A stretch of 23,301 nt of DNA from the NCBI GenBank assembly GCA_964650485.1, contig CAZYTX010000055.1, positions 1 through 23,301 of the forward strand, given 5' to 3'. The notes under the pieces are model-generated. The model was given only the letters and a program-made list of their open reading frames with translations. It ran no database searches and was not told the DNA's origin. This stretch comes from CAZYTX01 sp964650485. Its GTDB lineage: Bacteria; RBG-13-61-14; DATKZS01. Of the stretch, positions 1 to 7,597 are shown piece by piece. The number at the start of each line of letters is the position of its first letter. Positions within the stretch are counted from its first letter, which is position 1. Position numbers and translations under genes: made by a program.

Positions 1-2
1 TC

Positions 3-95
3 AAGGCCGGCTATCCTGAGTGCGGCTCCGGCGGATCGGGCCGCTGGGCCCCGGCTCAGAGCCTCAGCCCGGCTGCCACCATAACCGCGGAGTGA
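3..95 (+). CDS. Possible C-terminal tail of a truncated plus-strand gene
   Basis: One plus-strand frame is open from the window edge and ends in two adjacent in-frame stops (TGA then TAA, 93-98). It would encode about 30 residues rich in Gly, Ser, Ala and Pro, with no recognisable motif, and would converge on the roadblock gene. The tandem stop is the only positive sign. In DNA this GC-rich a 90-base open frame is common, and the minus strand is also open here, so this is weak. No function can be suggested. Confidence 0.18.
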   Translation, partial: KAGYPECGSGGSGRWAPAQSLSPAATITAE

Positions 96-110
96 TAACG
101 GCGGGAGCGT

Positions 111-476
111 TCAGGCTATATCCCGTTCGATTTCTCTGGCGGCCTTTTTAACGAGGAGCTTTGACTGCGGAAGTATATAGGGGGTTGTGAGGGTAAGTAC
201 GATGTAATAGTCTTTGTTTACCGGCACAGTAATCACGTTCATATTTTCCATGAGAAATGTGAACTCTTCAGGGCGCCCGAGGCTTAACCTCTCGATCATC
301 TCTTTTGCCCGTTCCAGTAGTATTCCCTGGTGTGCGCCCACGAACTTTATCTGGTAGTCGGTGTTCTCACCGGAGGAGTATGCGACCACGGCCTCCCCTT
401 CCCAGTCCGCGAGCACCGCGGCGTTTGCTCCCGGGACACCCTCCACCAGTGTTTCAAGGATTTCCTTAAGCCGCAT
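111..476 (-). CDS. Roadblock/LC7 domain protein (MglB-like)
   Basis: This 121-residue protein matches the length and alternating alpha/beta pattern of single-domain roadblock/LC7 proteins: an N-terminal helix (MRLKEILETLVEGVPG), a strand with ANAAVLADWEGEAVVAYSS, a long central helix, and a second sheet around FLMENMNVITVPVNKDYYIVLTL. Family members dimerise and commonly regulate small Ras-like GTPases, as MglB does for MglA in polarity control, or act as scaffolds. No GTPase partner is visible here. The ATG lies inside the 3' end of smc (11-bp overlap), so it is probably translated by coupling to smc and made with it. That context suggests a chromosome- or polarity-related role, which is inference. 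The fold assignment is fairly secure and the function open. Confidence 0.8.
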   Translation of the reverse strand: MRLKEILETLVEGVPGANAAVLADWEGEAVVAYSSGENTDYQIKFVGAHQGILLERAKEMIERLSLGRPEEFTFLMENMNVITVPVNKDYYIVLTLTTPYILPQSKLLVKKAAREIERDIA

Positions 477-3400
477 GTGTCTTTTCGGCGTCCGCTATCC
501 TGACCGACACCAGCTTGGACACTCCCTTTTTCTCCATGGTGACGCCATAGAGGGTCTGTCCGAGCTCCATGGTTCTCTTGTTGTGTGTCACGAGTATGAG
601 CTGGCTCTTTTCCGAGAGCGTTTTCATGAGGGAGTTGAACCTTGCTATGTTTGCATCGTCGAGAGAGGCGTCCACCTCGTCGAAGAGACAGAAAGGCGAT
701 GGTTTCACCAGGAAGAGCGAGATTATGAGCGCCACTGCTGCGAGGGCCTTTTCTCCTCCTGAGAGCAGGGTGATGGAGTTGAATCTCTTTCCTGGAAGCT
801 GCACCATGAGCTCTACTCCGGACTCGAGCAGGTCATCGGGGTTGGTGAGTTCGAGATGTCCCTTTCCGCCGTTGAAGAGGCTGGGCACCACTTCCTGGAA
901 GTTCTGGTCCACCTTCTCGAAGGTCTTTTTGAATGCTTTTCTGTAAGCGCTGTTGATTTTCGCTATTGTCTCCTCCAGGTTCTCCAGTGCGGCTATGAGG
1001 TCAGCCTCCTGGTTTGTGAGGAAGCTGTGTCTCTGGCTGATTTCCTCGAACTCCTCGATTGCGGTGAGGTTTACATCCCCCATCCTCTCGATCTTCTGCC
1101 TGAGCTCCTCCCTTCGCTCTCGCTTTTCCTCTTGAGGATAGTCGGCTTGCAGGTCCTGTACGCATTCTTCAATAACCTGCTCCAGCTCCCTGGAATAGCG
1201 GTCGCGCAGGTTGTCGGCTATGCCCTCCCACTGAAGTTTCAGCCTGTCAATCTCTAGCTGAGTCTCCATGCGCTCGGCCCTTGTCTCTTCCTTTTGGCGA
1301 CCCAGGTGCTTAATCTTTTGCTCCTGCTCGCGCACGCTTTCCGCTTCCTGCTGGTGTCGCGCCCGCTCCGCGTCCGCTCCCTGCTCCAGCTCTTTTGCGG
1401 CAAGCACCGCGTGTTCGCGTTCTTTTTCAGCGGCCTCCAGGCCGGCGGCACTGTTTTGAATATCGAGCTTTATGCGCTCGCTTTGGCGCTCTCTTTCGGA
1501 AACAGCCTGGCTGTTTTCGGCCTTTGAAGCTTGCAGCTTGTGGAGCTGCGCCTTTGCGGCCTCGATTTTCTCTTTCAGGCTTGCTGCATTAACCTTCAAA
1601 GAGGTGCACCTTTGCGCCTGTGCCTCCTGCTCCTCGTGTATGGTTTCGAGCACGGCCCTTCTCTCCTCCAGCTCGTTCTCGATTCTCCTGCACGCTTCTT
1701 CCTCCTTTTCCGCCTGGCTGTGTGCCTGTTGAATCTCGCCTTGCAAAGAGGAGCTCGTCTCCTGGCACCTTTTGATGTCCTGCTCGCATTTTTGTATCCG
1801 CTCTTTTATGGAGTTATATGCTTCCGTGCCGTGGCGGAGGTCTTTTTGCAGGTTGTTCTTTTCAATCTGCAGTGCGTATAAGCGCTCCCTTGTGCTCTCG
1901 ATCTTTTGCTGCTTTTCCTGGATATTTCTCTGGAGCTCGGAAAGCTCGCTCTCCTGCTTCTGTTTTTTTTCTGCCAGTGATTGGAGGAGCGCTGCGAGCT
2001 CTTCCATCTCGCGTTTTTTTCTAAGTATTCCCGGGAAGGAGTCTGCGCTTCCACCTGAGATCATGCCGATCCTGTCCCGTATGACGCCTTCTTTTGTGAC
2101 CAGTGAGCATGAGCCGTTTGCGGAGACGGCGCGCGCCGCTGCTTCTAAGTCATCCACAACCAGGGCATCGCCTATCATTGCCCTGACCGCGGGCTCGAGC
2201 TCCTTTTCCACGCTTACCCTGTCAACCAGGGGCTCGGCTCCCATATTCTTCAGCTCTTCCGGGACCTGGAGCGGGCCGGTGGAAATTTCTTTTACAGGGG
2301 CGAAGTTGCTCCTGCCTTTGTCCGCTTCCATCAAAAACCTTATGTTCTCGAGACAGTGGCCGCTGGTTTCAACGGCTATGGTCTGCAGCCTTTCACCAAG
2401 CACGGCCTCCAAGGCCACCTCGTAGCCTGGCTCCGGGGTAATGGCATCGGCAATGAGGCCATAGGTCCCGTTTTTGCCCTGTGCCTCGAGCTCGGCCTTT
2501 CTCTCCATCACTGCCTTCACACCCGCCTGGTATCCCTCGTAGTTTCGCTCCATCTCCTTCAGATTTTTGAGTCTTATGTCAGCTTGCGCGTACCTGTCTT
2601 TCAAGCTCTGCATGCGGTCCTTGCATACAGCGTGATCCTTTTTAAGCCCTGCAAGCTCGTCCTCGTCTTTTTCGAGCCCGGCCCGGAGCTCGTTGAGCTC
2701 CCTCTTGTGCTTGTATATCTTCTCGTTGTTGGCGAGGTTGGTGCTGGCCAGGCTCTCGAGGGACTGCTCAAGCCCGGCTCTTGTCTGTTCAAGCTCGCGC
2801 TTTTCTTGTTCGATCTCCTGTTCTCTTCTTTTTGCGTACTCGATTCTTTCGGCGAGCCTGGAGACCGATGTCCTGGAGGATGCGGCGTGCCTTTCCAGTA
2901 CATCGGAGGCTTCCCTGAGCTCGGAGCACTCGTTCTCTTTTTCAGCCCTGGTTCTCTCGGCCTGCTCCAGCTCTGCGCGGGCTTTTTGTATCATCTCTTC
3001 GAGATTGGCGGTCTCTGCGCTTATGCTCTTTATCTCTTCTTCGATTGAGAGCTGCTTTTCACGGAGCTTTTGTATTTCCTGGTCCGTCCTTGTTTTATCC
3101 CTCTCCATGGACTCTTTTTGATGGCGGAGTGAGATTAAGCGATGCTCTGCTTTTTCCAGTGCTTTTGTGGCCTCCATTACCCTGTTCTGCCAGTTTGCAA
3201 GCTTGTTCTCGATTTGTAGGAGGCTTTCTTTTCTGGCCTCGAGCGCGGCTTCCGCGGACTCGATCCTTGCGGCGAGTTCTATCTCGGTGTTTTCAATGTC
3301 TTTCATCCTGGAGCCGTTGTTTTCCAGTTTATCCTTTACCTCCGCCGCTTTTCTTGCAGCGAACTCTATATCGAGGTCTTTCAGCTCGGCCCTGTATTTC

Positions 3401-4056
3401 TTGTAGCGCTCGGCCTTCTTTGCCTGCCTGTTTAGAGAGTTCATCTGCCTTTTGAGCTCTGCGATTATATCCCTTGCCCTTTCCAGGTTTGTCCTGGTGG
3501 CTTCCATTTTCCTGGTCGCTTCGAGTTTTCTTGCCCTGTACTTGCTTACTCCAGCAGCCTCTTCGATAAGTATCCTTCGCTGCTCGGGCTTCATGGTGAT
3601 GATCTCCTCTATCTTTCCCTGCTCCACAATGGAGTAGGCTTTGGTTCCGGCGCCGCTTCCCAGGAAGAGGTCGGTGATGTCCTTCAGCCTGCAGGGTGTG
3701 CGGTTAATGAGGTACTCGCTCTCGCCGTTCCTGAAGAGCCTGCGGGTGAGCTGTATCTCGGAGAATCCGCTGTACTCCGGGGGTGCATGCCCCTGTGAGT
3801 TGTCGAATACCAGGGTGACCTCGGCCATGCCCACTCCGGGCATTTCCTCGGTGCCGTGGAAGATCACGTCTTCCATGCTCCCTCCGCGAAGCTGCTTGGC
3901 GCTCATCTCTCCCATCACCCAGCGGACGGCATCCACGATATTGGACTTGCCACACCCGTTGGGGCCCACTATGCAGGAGATATTGTCGGAGAAGCTTATG
4001 ACAGTCCTGGCAACAAAGGACTTAAAACCTTGCAATTGAACTTGAACGAGTCTCAT
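466..4056 (-). CDS. smc: Chromosome segregation protein SMC
   Basis: This is the full-length bacterial condensin ATPase of 1196 residues, the usual size. It compacts and helps segregate the chromosome with ScpA and ScpB, neither of which is in the window. The N-terminal head has Walker A GPNGCGKSN (31-39). It is followed by long heptad-rich coiled coils, a globular hinge at about 520-650 (around YGLIADAITPEPGYEVALEA) and the returning coil. The C-terminal head has the signature LLSGGEKAL (from 1097) and Walker B CLFDEVD (1123-1129). The ATG is preceded by an AAGGTGG-type ribosome site, and a promoter lies just upstream. The 3' end overlaps the roadblock gene. No lesion is seen. The numerous plus-strand open frames across it reflect coiled-coil codon composition. 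Confidence 0.98.
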   Translation of the reverse strand: MRLVQVQLQGFKSFVARTVISFSDNISCIVGPNGCGKSNIVDAVRWVMGEMSAKQLRGGSMEDVIFHGTEEMPGVGMAEVTLVFDNSQGHAPPEYSGFSEIQLTRRLFRNGESEYLINRTPCRLKDITDLFLGSGAGTKAYSIVEQGKIEEIITMKPEQRRILIEEAAGVSKYRARKLEATRKMEATRTNLERARDIIAELKRQMNSLNRQAKKAERYKKYRAELKDLDIEFAARKAAEVKDKLENNGSRMKDIENTEIELAARIESAEAALEARKESLLQIENKLANWQNRVMEATKALEKAEHRLISLRHQKESMERDKTRTDQEIQKLREKQLSIEEEIKSISAETANLEEMIQKARAELEQAERTRAEKENECSELREASDVLERHAASSRTSVSRLAERIEYAKRREQEIEQEKRELEQTRAGLEQSLESLASTNLANNEKIYKHKRELNELRAGLEKDEDELAGLKKDHAVCKDRMQSLKDRYAQADIRLKNLKEMERNYEGYQAGVKAVMERKAELEAQGKNGTYGLIADAITPEPGYEVALEAVLGERLQTIAVETSGHCLENIRFLMEADKGRSNFAPVKEISTGPLQVPEELKNMGAEPLVDRVSVEKELEPAVRAMIGDALVVDDLEAAARAVSANGSCSLVTKEGVIRDRIGMISGGSADSFPGILRKKREMEELAALLQSLAEKKQKQESELSELQRNIQEKQQKIESTRERLYALQIEKNNLQKDLRHGTEAYNSIKERIQKCEQDIKRCQETSSSLQGEIQQAHSQAEKEEEACRRIENELEERRAVLETIHEEQEAQAQRCTSLKVNAASLKEKIEAAKAQLHKLQASKAENSQAVSERERQSERIKLDIQNSAAGLEAAEKEREHAVLAAKELEQGADAERARHQQEAESVREQEQKIKHLGRQKEETRAERMETQLEIDRLKLQWEGIADNLRDRYSRELEQVIEECVQDLQADYPQEEKRERREELRQKIERMGDVNLTAIEEFEEISQRHSFLTNQEADLIAALENLEETIAKINSAYRKAFKKTFEKVDQNFQEVVPSLFNGGKGHLELTNPDDLLESGVELMVQLPGKRFNSITLLSGGEKALAAVALIISLFLVKPSPFCLFDEVDASLDDANIARFNSLMKTLSEKSQLILVTHNKRTMELGQTLYGVTMEKKGVSKLVSVRIADAEKTHAA

Positions 4057-4090
4057 TTCACCACCTTTTCAAGTGACTGATATCATTTTA

Positions 4091-4119
4091 AAGCTAGCAG
4101 ATTTCTCTGGTATTGTCAA
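4091..4119 (-). promoter_or_regulatory. Candidate sigma-70 promoter for smc
   Basis: On the minus strand a perfect -35 TTGACA (4114-4119) is separated by 17 bp from a weak -10 TAGCTT (4091-4096, 3 of 6). A better A/T-rich match lies slightly further downstream but at the wrong spacing. The predicted transcript would have a leader of about 30 nt before the smc ATG. The perfect -35 and ideal spacing support it; the poor -10 keeps confidence moderate. Confidence 0.4.
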
Positions 4120-4318
4120 AGGAAAAATGCTTGGCGGCGAATAAAAAATTTGTATTATATTTCAGGATGTTAACTGGCAAAGGGGTATGTGTCAGCCCTG
4201 GATCAGGACACAATCAGGATTTATCCTCGTTTATTACAGATATTTAAAATAAATTCAGCGGGCAAGGAACAAGGGCTTGCACCTGTCAGGTGGCAGGTTT
4301 TTCAGCCTCCAATCCGGA
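4120..4318. other. Intergenic region between smc promoter and hydrolase gene
   Basis: This is A/T-rich non-coding DNA between the smc promoter and the end of the hydrolase gene. It contains a short hairpin (CACCT-GTC-AGGTG, near 4276-4288) followed on the plus strand by a T5 run a few bases later. That orientation does not serve the minus-strand hydrolase gene, and no plus-strand gene precedes it, so I do not call a terminator. I see no open frame or RNA gene. Confidence 0.5.
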
Positions 4319-5461
4319 TTACTTTCCTGCCTGGGCGGTGACGGTGTCGCTCAAGAAAAGGGACAGGTCCCTGTTGAACCTGTCAGCTTGCTCCACCATG
4401 GGGTAATGCCCGCTTTTCTCGTAGAGTGTGAGTCTGGCATGGGGCATGGTGTTTTCCATGTACCTGGCCTGCATCACTGGCACTGCGGAGTCGTGCATTC
4501 CCTGAACAATGAGCACGGGCTTGTCAATTGTATGAAACTGCTCCTGCATGTCCTTGCGCCTTGTTTCCAGGAGTGCGAGGTGTGTGGCGTGCACCTCCTT
4601 CATGGACTCCCTGGATGTAATGTACTCGATCTTGTAATTGCTCACACTGCTTATGAAGGCCCCCGACTCCCCTTCCCTGGATGCGATTATGTTGTCGGGG
4701 TAGGTCCCCTCAATCTTTTGGGAGAGCGTGCCTTCGACCAATCGCTTCAAGGGGGTTTTCCATCCGGAGGACATCCTCTTTATAATTGGAGCGCATATGT
4801 TGATGTGCGCGGCCTTCTCCTTCTGCCAGTACTTTACGGGCCATCTTAAGTTCAGCGGCGACTTTTTTATGTGGGGTCTTTTCACTCCCCATGCTCCGAA
4901 GCTGTTCACCAGCACCAGCTTTTCCACCTTTTCGGAGTGCTCCAATGTATACTTGATGGCTATCTCTCCTCCCAGGCCGTGTCCCACCATCATGGCTGAC
5001 TCGATACCCTTGGCCTCCATAAAGGCTTGGAGATAGATTACGAACTCCTCCAGTTTGTACTTCATGTCTGGCTTGTCCGAGCCTCCGAAGCCGGGCAGGT
5101 CTATGGCCGCCACATGGAAGTTCCTTGCCAGTGCCATGATATTTGCGTTCCACGAGTCCGCGGTTGCCACTGCGCCCGAGTGCAGCACCGGCTGGGCGGT
5201 GGGGTACTGGATCACTGACTTTACAATGCCCAGGGGAATCACTCCCCCGTGGATGAGTATCACCCACGGCCCCTGGCCGGCCTCCATGTAGGTGATGGTG
5301 GTGTCGTTGAGCACAATGGTGGACGGCTCCACCGCGTAGGGACGGCTGACAGGACCGGTGTCTGAATAGCGGCTGGTAAGGGGCTTTTCAATCAATGCGC
5401 AGCCGCAAAGCAAAGCCCCCGTGAGAACGACCGCGAAACACCTGCAAACCCCCTTCATCAT
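4319..5461 (-). CDS. Alpha/beta-hydrolase-fold lipoprotein with Gly at the nucleophile position
   Basis: The 380-residue protein begins with a short hydrophobic signal and a lipobox LLCGC, so Cys21 is the probable lipidated residue and the protein an envelope lipoprotein. The alpha/beta hydrolase core follows: oxyanion-loop HGG (71-73), IDLPGFGGSDKP (120-131), the nucleophile elbow GHGLGG (160-165), an acid at Asp324 (GMHDSAVPV) and His352 (SGHYPMVEQ). The elbow normally reads G-x-S-x-G; here the Ser position is Gly162 (codon GGC), so the classical nucleophile is missing while Asp and His remain. About 30 extra residues follow HGG (74-103). A GGAGGG ribosome site and a strong promoter precede the ATG. 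The fold is secure; catalytic activity is doubtful and the substrate unknown. Confidence 0.85.
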   Translation of the reverse strand: MMKGVCRCFAVVLTGALLCGCALIEKPLTSRYSDTGPVSRPYAVEPSTIVLNDTTITYMEAGQGPWVILIHGGVIPLGIVKSVIQYPTAQPVLHSGAVATADSWNANIMALARNFHVAAIDLPGFGGSDKPDMKYKLEEFVIYLQAFMEAKGIESAMMVGHGLGGEIAIKYTLEHSEKVEKLVLVNSFGAWGVKRPHIKKSPLNLRWPVKYWQKEKAAHINICAPIIKRMSSGWKTPLKRLVEGTLSQKIEGTYPDNIIASREGESGAFISSVSNYKIEYITSRESMKEVHATHLALLETRRKDMQEQFHTIDKPVLIVQGMHDSAVPVMQARYMENTMPHARLTLYEKSGHYPMVEQADRFNRDLSLFLSDTVTAQAGK

Positions 5462-5513
5462 CTCTCACCCTCCTGGAAACAAGGCTTTATTCTTGAATCT
5501 TGAATGAGTTCTT

Positions 5514-5542
5514 TTTATACCACGATCCAGGCCGCGTGTAAA
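5514..5542 (-). promoter_or_regulatory. Sigma-70 promoter for the hydrolase lipoprotein gene
   Basis: On the minus strand TTTACA (5537-5542, 5 of 6) and TATAAA (5514-5519, 5 of 6) are separated by exactly 17 bp. This is one of the best promoter matches in the window. It lies between the end of the glycosyltransferase gene and the hydrolase ATG, giving a leader of about 45 nt that contains the GGAGGG ribosome site. It implies the hydrolase gene is transcribed independently of its upstream neighbour. Confidence 0.65.
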
Positions 5543-5561
5543 GAGAAAAAAGGAATTATTT

Positions 5562-7010
5562 TCAATCCGCCTGGGCCACGCATATAAGCGACAAGCCCGG
5601 CACGGGGAGCACCTTGTGCACCAGTCGCTGAAGGGGCACCATTGTATCGTAGACCTTAATCTGCCACTTGCTCATGTCTTTACTGCCCATAAGCTTCGAG
5701 TTCATCCACCAGCCGATTAGCCCCAGGGGGTTGAAGCTCATCATGGCTTTGATCTCGAACCCGGCCTGCTCGGCCAGTTGAGCCAACTGCTTCTTGCCAT
5801 AGCGCCGGAAGTGTCCCAGCTCTTTGTCATAGGTGCCGTAGAGCCCCTGGTACTGGGGCACCTGCAGTATCAGGCGTCCTCCTGGAGACAGTATCCCTCG
5901 GATGCGCTTCAGAGCGGCCAGGTCGTCCTCGATATGCTCGAGCACATTGAGGCAGACCACGGTGTCATACAGGTTCCCATTATCTCTTAGTGCCTGGAGT
6001 TCGGAGTCTTTTGTGATGTCCAGCTTTTTTACCGAGACCATGTCGTTATCGCGGTAGGTGTTTTCCAGGAACTCGAGGTATACGGGGTCCACGTCGGTGA
6101 GGGTCAGGGATTCCCCCTTCAGGAGCAGCCTGCTTATGTTCCCTATGCCGGAGCCGACCTCCAGTATGTGCTGTCCGAAGAAGGGATGGATCACGTCCAC
6201 CGTCCAGTCAGTGAAGCGCCTTGCCTGGGACAGGCTTTGCAGTATCTGGTGACCGTAGCGCTGTTCAAAGCAGTCGTCAATGAGCCAGTACTTGACTATG
6301 GTGTAGAGGGTGGACACCCCGTCTTTCCAGGTGATCTTCTTGCCCTCGTAGTAGGTGCGGCCGTGATAACTTATGGGCACCTCGTACACCACGCAGTACC
6401 TCTTTGCCACCTTGGCGGTGATCTCCGGCTCGATGCCGAAGCGCATGGAGCGTATGGGTATGGTCCTCAGTATGTCGGCGCGGAATGCCTTGTAGCAGGT
6501 CTCCATGTCGGTAAGGTTCAAGCCGGTGAACATGTTGGAGAAGTGGGTGAGGAGCAGGTTGCCCAGGGCATGGTGGTAGTTCAGCACCCTTCTCATCTCG
6601 CTGCTCGAAAAACGCGAGCCGTAGACCACGTCGGCGTACCCTTGCAGGAGCGGCCGGAGGAGCTTCTTGTAATCTTCGGGGTCGTACTCCAGGTCAGCGT
6701 CCTGGAACACGGCGTACTGGCCGCGCATCTCGGACACTGCCCGCCTTATGGACGCTCCCTTGCCCTGGTTGCCCTGGTTGTGAAAGGCCCGGATCACACC
6801 GGTGTGCCTCTCGGCCAATTGGTCAACAAGGGCCGCGCTCCCGTCAGTGGACCCGTCGTCAACAATAATTATCTCGCGCTCGAGCCCATCGGGCAGGGGA
6901 GCAGCCATCACCCTTTCAATGCACTTTCTCAGGTAGGGCCTTTCATTGTATACCGGGACCAGGATTGATATAAGCCCGCTTTTGTGAGGGGCGCTGCCGG
7001 CAATCGTCAT
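5562..7010 (-). CDS. Bifunctional family 2 glycosyltransferase / SAM-dependent methyltransferase
   Basis: A single 482-residue chain joins two enzymes. Residues about 12-245 are a GT2 (DPM1/polyprenol-phosphate-sugar-synthase-like) domain: SILVPVYNE, DDGSTDGS (51-58), and the metal-binding DAD in FQDADLEYD (102-110). Residues about 265-482 are a class I methyltransferase: LEVGSGIGN (283-291, SAM loop), acidic TDVD (305-308), NVLEH (355-359), then LSPGGRLILQVP. No transmembrane anchor is obvious. The likely role is making and modifying a lipid-linked or surface glycan; the acceptor is unknown. I start at ATG 7010; an in-frame GTG at 7016 adds two residues. Neither start has a clear ribosome site. 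Domain calls are secure and the pathway is not. Confidence 0.9.
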   Translation of the reverse strand: MTIAGSAPHKSGLISILVPVYNERPYLRKCIERVMAAPLPDGLEREIIIVDDGSTDGSAALVDQLAERHTGVIRAFHNQGNQGKGASIRRAVSEMRGQYAVFQDADLEYDPEDYKKLLRPLLQGYADVVYGSRFSSSEMRRVLNYHHALGNLLLTHFSNMFTGLNLTDMETCYKAFRADILRTIPIRSMRFGIEPEITAKVAKRYCVVYEVPISYHGRTYYEGKKITWKDGVSTLYTIVKYWLIDDCFEQRYGHQILQSLSQARRFTDWTVDVIHPFFGQHILEVGSGIGNISRLLLKGESLTLTDVDPVYLEFLENTYRDNDMVSVKKLDITKDSELQALRDNGNLYDTVVCLNVLEHIEDDLAALKRIRGILSPGGRLILQVPQYQGLYGTYDKELGHFRRYGKKQLAQLAEQAGFEIKAMMSFNPLGLIGWWMNSKLMGSKDMSKWQIKVYDTMVPLQRLVHKVLPVPGLSLICVAQAD

Positions 7011-7016
7011 GGGCAC

Positions 7017-7045
7017 AAGTTATGACAGCCGGCCCTGCCAGTCAA
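7017..7045 (-). promoter_or_regulatory. Weak candidate promoter abutting the glycosyltransferase start
   Basis: TTGACT (7040-7045, 5 of 6) and TAACTT (7017-7022, 3 of 6) are spaced by 17 bp on the minus strand. Transcription would start about at the ATG (7010), which would give a leaderless or nearly leaderless mRNA. That fits the lack of a Shine-Dalgarno sequence but rests on a poor -10. Confidence 0.25.
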
Positions 7046-7096
7046 GTAAAGCATGAAAGCGGCTATTGCGGATTACTTTACGTTATTGCAAAAATA

Positions 7097-7125
7097 AAGG
7101 CCCGGGCAGGTACACCCCGGGCCTT
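7097..7125 (-). terminator. Intrinsic terminator after the zinc-ribbon gene
   Basis: A perfect 10-bp stem (AAGGCCCGGG pairing 7097-7106 with 7116-7125) encloses a 9-nt loop. On the minus strand it is followed at once by TATTTTTGC. This is a textbook rho-independent terminator for transcripts coming from the zinc-ribbon gene. It also shields the glycosyltransferase gene from read-through. Confidence 0.85.
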
Positions 7126-7273
7126 ACGGATTGGAACATGCCTGAAAACACTATAAGTGATTCACTCCTTGCCCACTTTTCCTGATTTCCGTTGTTCCTG
7201 TCTGATCCGTCGCGCCTTCTTGGATACGTCTGCCTGTCTTGAGCACTGATACATGCAGACGGACAACCGAGGG

Positions 7274-7456
7274 CTAGTGCCTGCGCAGGTCGCCAGCCGG
7301 GTGTTCACAGCCGGACTCGCTGGGGTAGAGGGAAATATTTGCATTTGATTCCCGACAGTTGGGGCAGATCCGGTTGTAGATGCCCTCGGAATAGAATTCC
7401 CTGTCGCACCTCAGGCACACTCTTTTAGTCTTCTTCTTTTTCCTGCGTTTGGCCAT
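7274..7456 (-). CDS. Small basic zinc-ribbon protein
   Basis: This 60-residue protein has a very basic N-terminus (MAKRRKKKKTKR) followed by one zinc ribbon, CLRC at 14-17 and CPNC at 32-35, and a short variable tail. The two CxxC knuckles 14 residues apart predict one structural zinc. The basic stretch suggests nucleic-acid or ribosome contact, but I do not recognise a named family. A GAGG ribosome site sits 8 nt before the ATG, a promoter lies 80 nt upstream and a strong terminator downstream, so it appears to be an independently transcribed small gene. A second short basic frame (ending at 7162) overlaps its end in another frame and is probably not real. Confidence 0.75.
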   Translation of the reverse strand: MAKRRKKKKTKRVCLRCDREFYSEGIYNRICPNCRESNANISLYPSESGCEHPAGDLRRH

Positions 7457-7504
7457 TTTTATTACCTCGCTCTTTTACTTCCAAGATGCTTCCATGGTTA
7501 GACC

Positions 7505-7565
7505 ATTATATAATAAAAAAGTTTCAAAATCCATGCATTTTAACAAAAAGTCTTTAAATTATCAA
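7505..7565 (-). promoter_or_regulatory. Promoter(s) for the zinc-ribbon gene
   Basis: On the minus strand TTGATA (7560-7565, 5 of 6) and TAAAAT (7537-7542, 5 of 6) have a 17-bp spacer. Further downstream a perfect TATAAT (7505-7510) lies 49 nt before the ATG but lacks a good -35 at normal spacing. Either or both could start the transcript. The surrounding DNA is strongly A/T-rich, which raises the chance of false matches. Confidence 0.5.
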
Positions 7566-7597
7566 TGCTTTAGCCATTAAAGCCCTTCCGTCTCCTT

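Noticed and set aside
2356..3048. Long plus-strand frame (230 codons) opposite the smc coiled coil, and similar frames nearby
   Set aside because: Coiled-coil codon use (Glu/Lys/Leu) leaves open antisense frames. Sequences are Leu/Val/Ser/Phe-rich without motifs, and smc is intact.
4276..4300. Intrinsic terminator downstream of the hydrolase gene
   Set aside because: The 5-bp stem is weak and the T-run is on the wrong side for the minus-strand gene.
6168..6968. Plus-strand frame (266 codons) opposite the glycosyltransferase gene
   Set aside because: Shadow of a two-domain gene with complete motifs; no recognisable product.
7162..7344. 60-codon minus-strand frame overlapping the end of the zinc-ribbon gene
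   Set aside because: It overlaps a better gene in another frame and no ribosome site decides its start. Retained only as a possible remnant in the findings.
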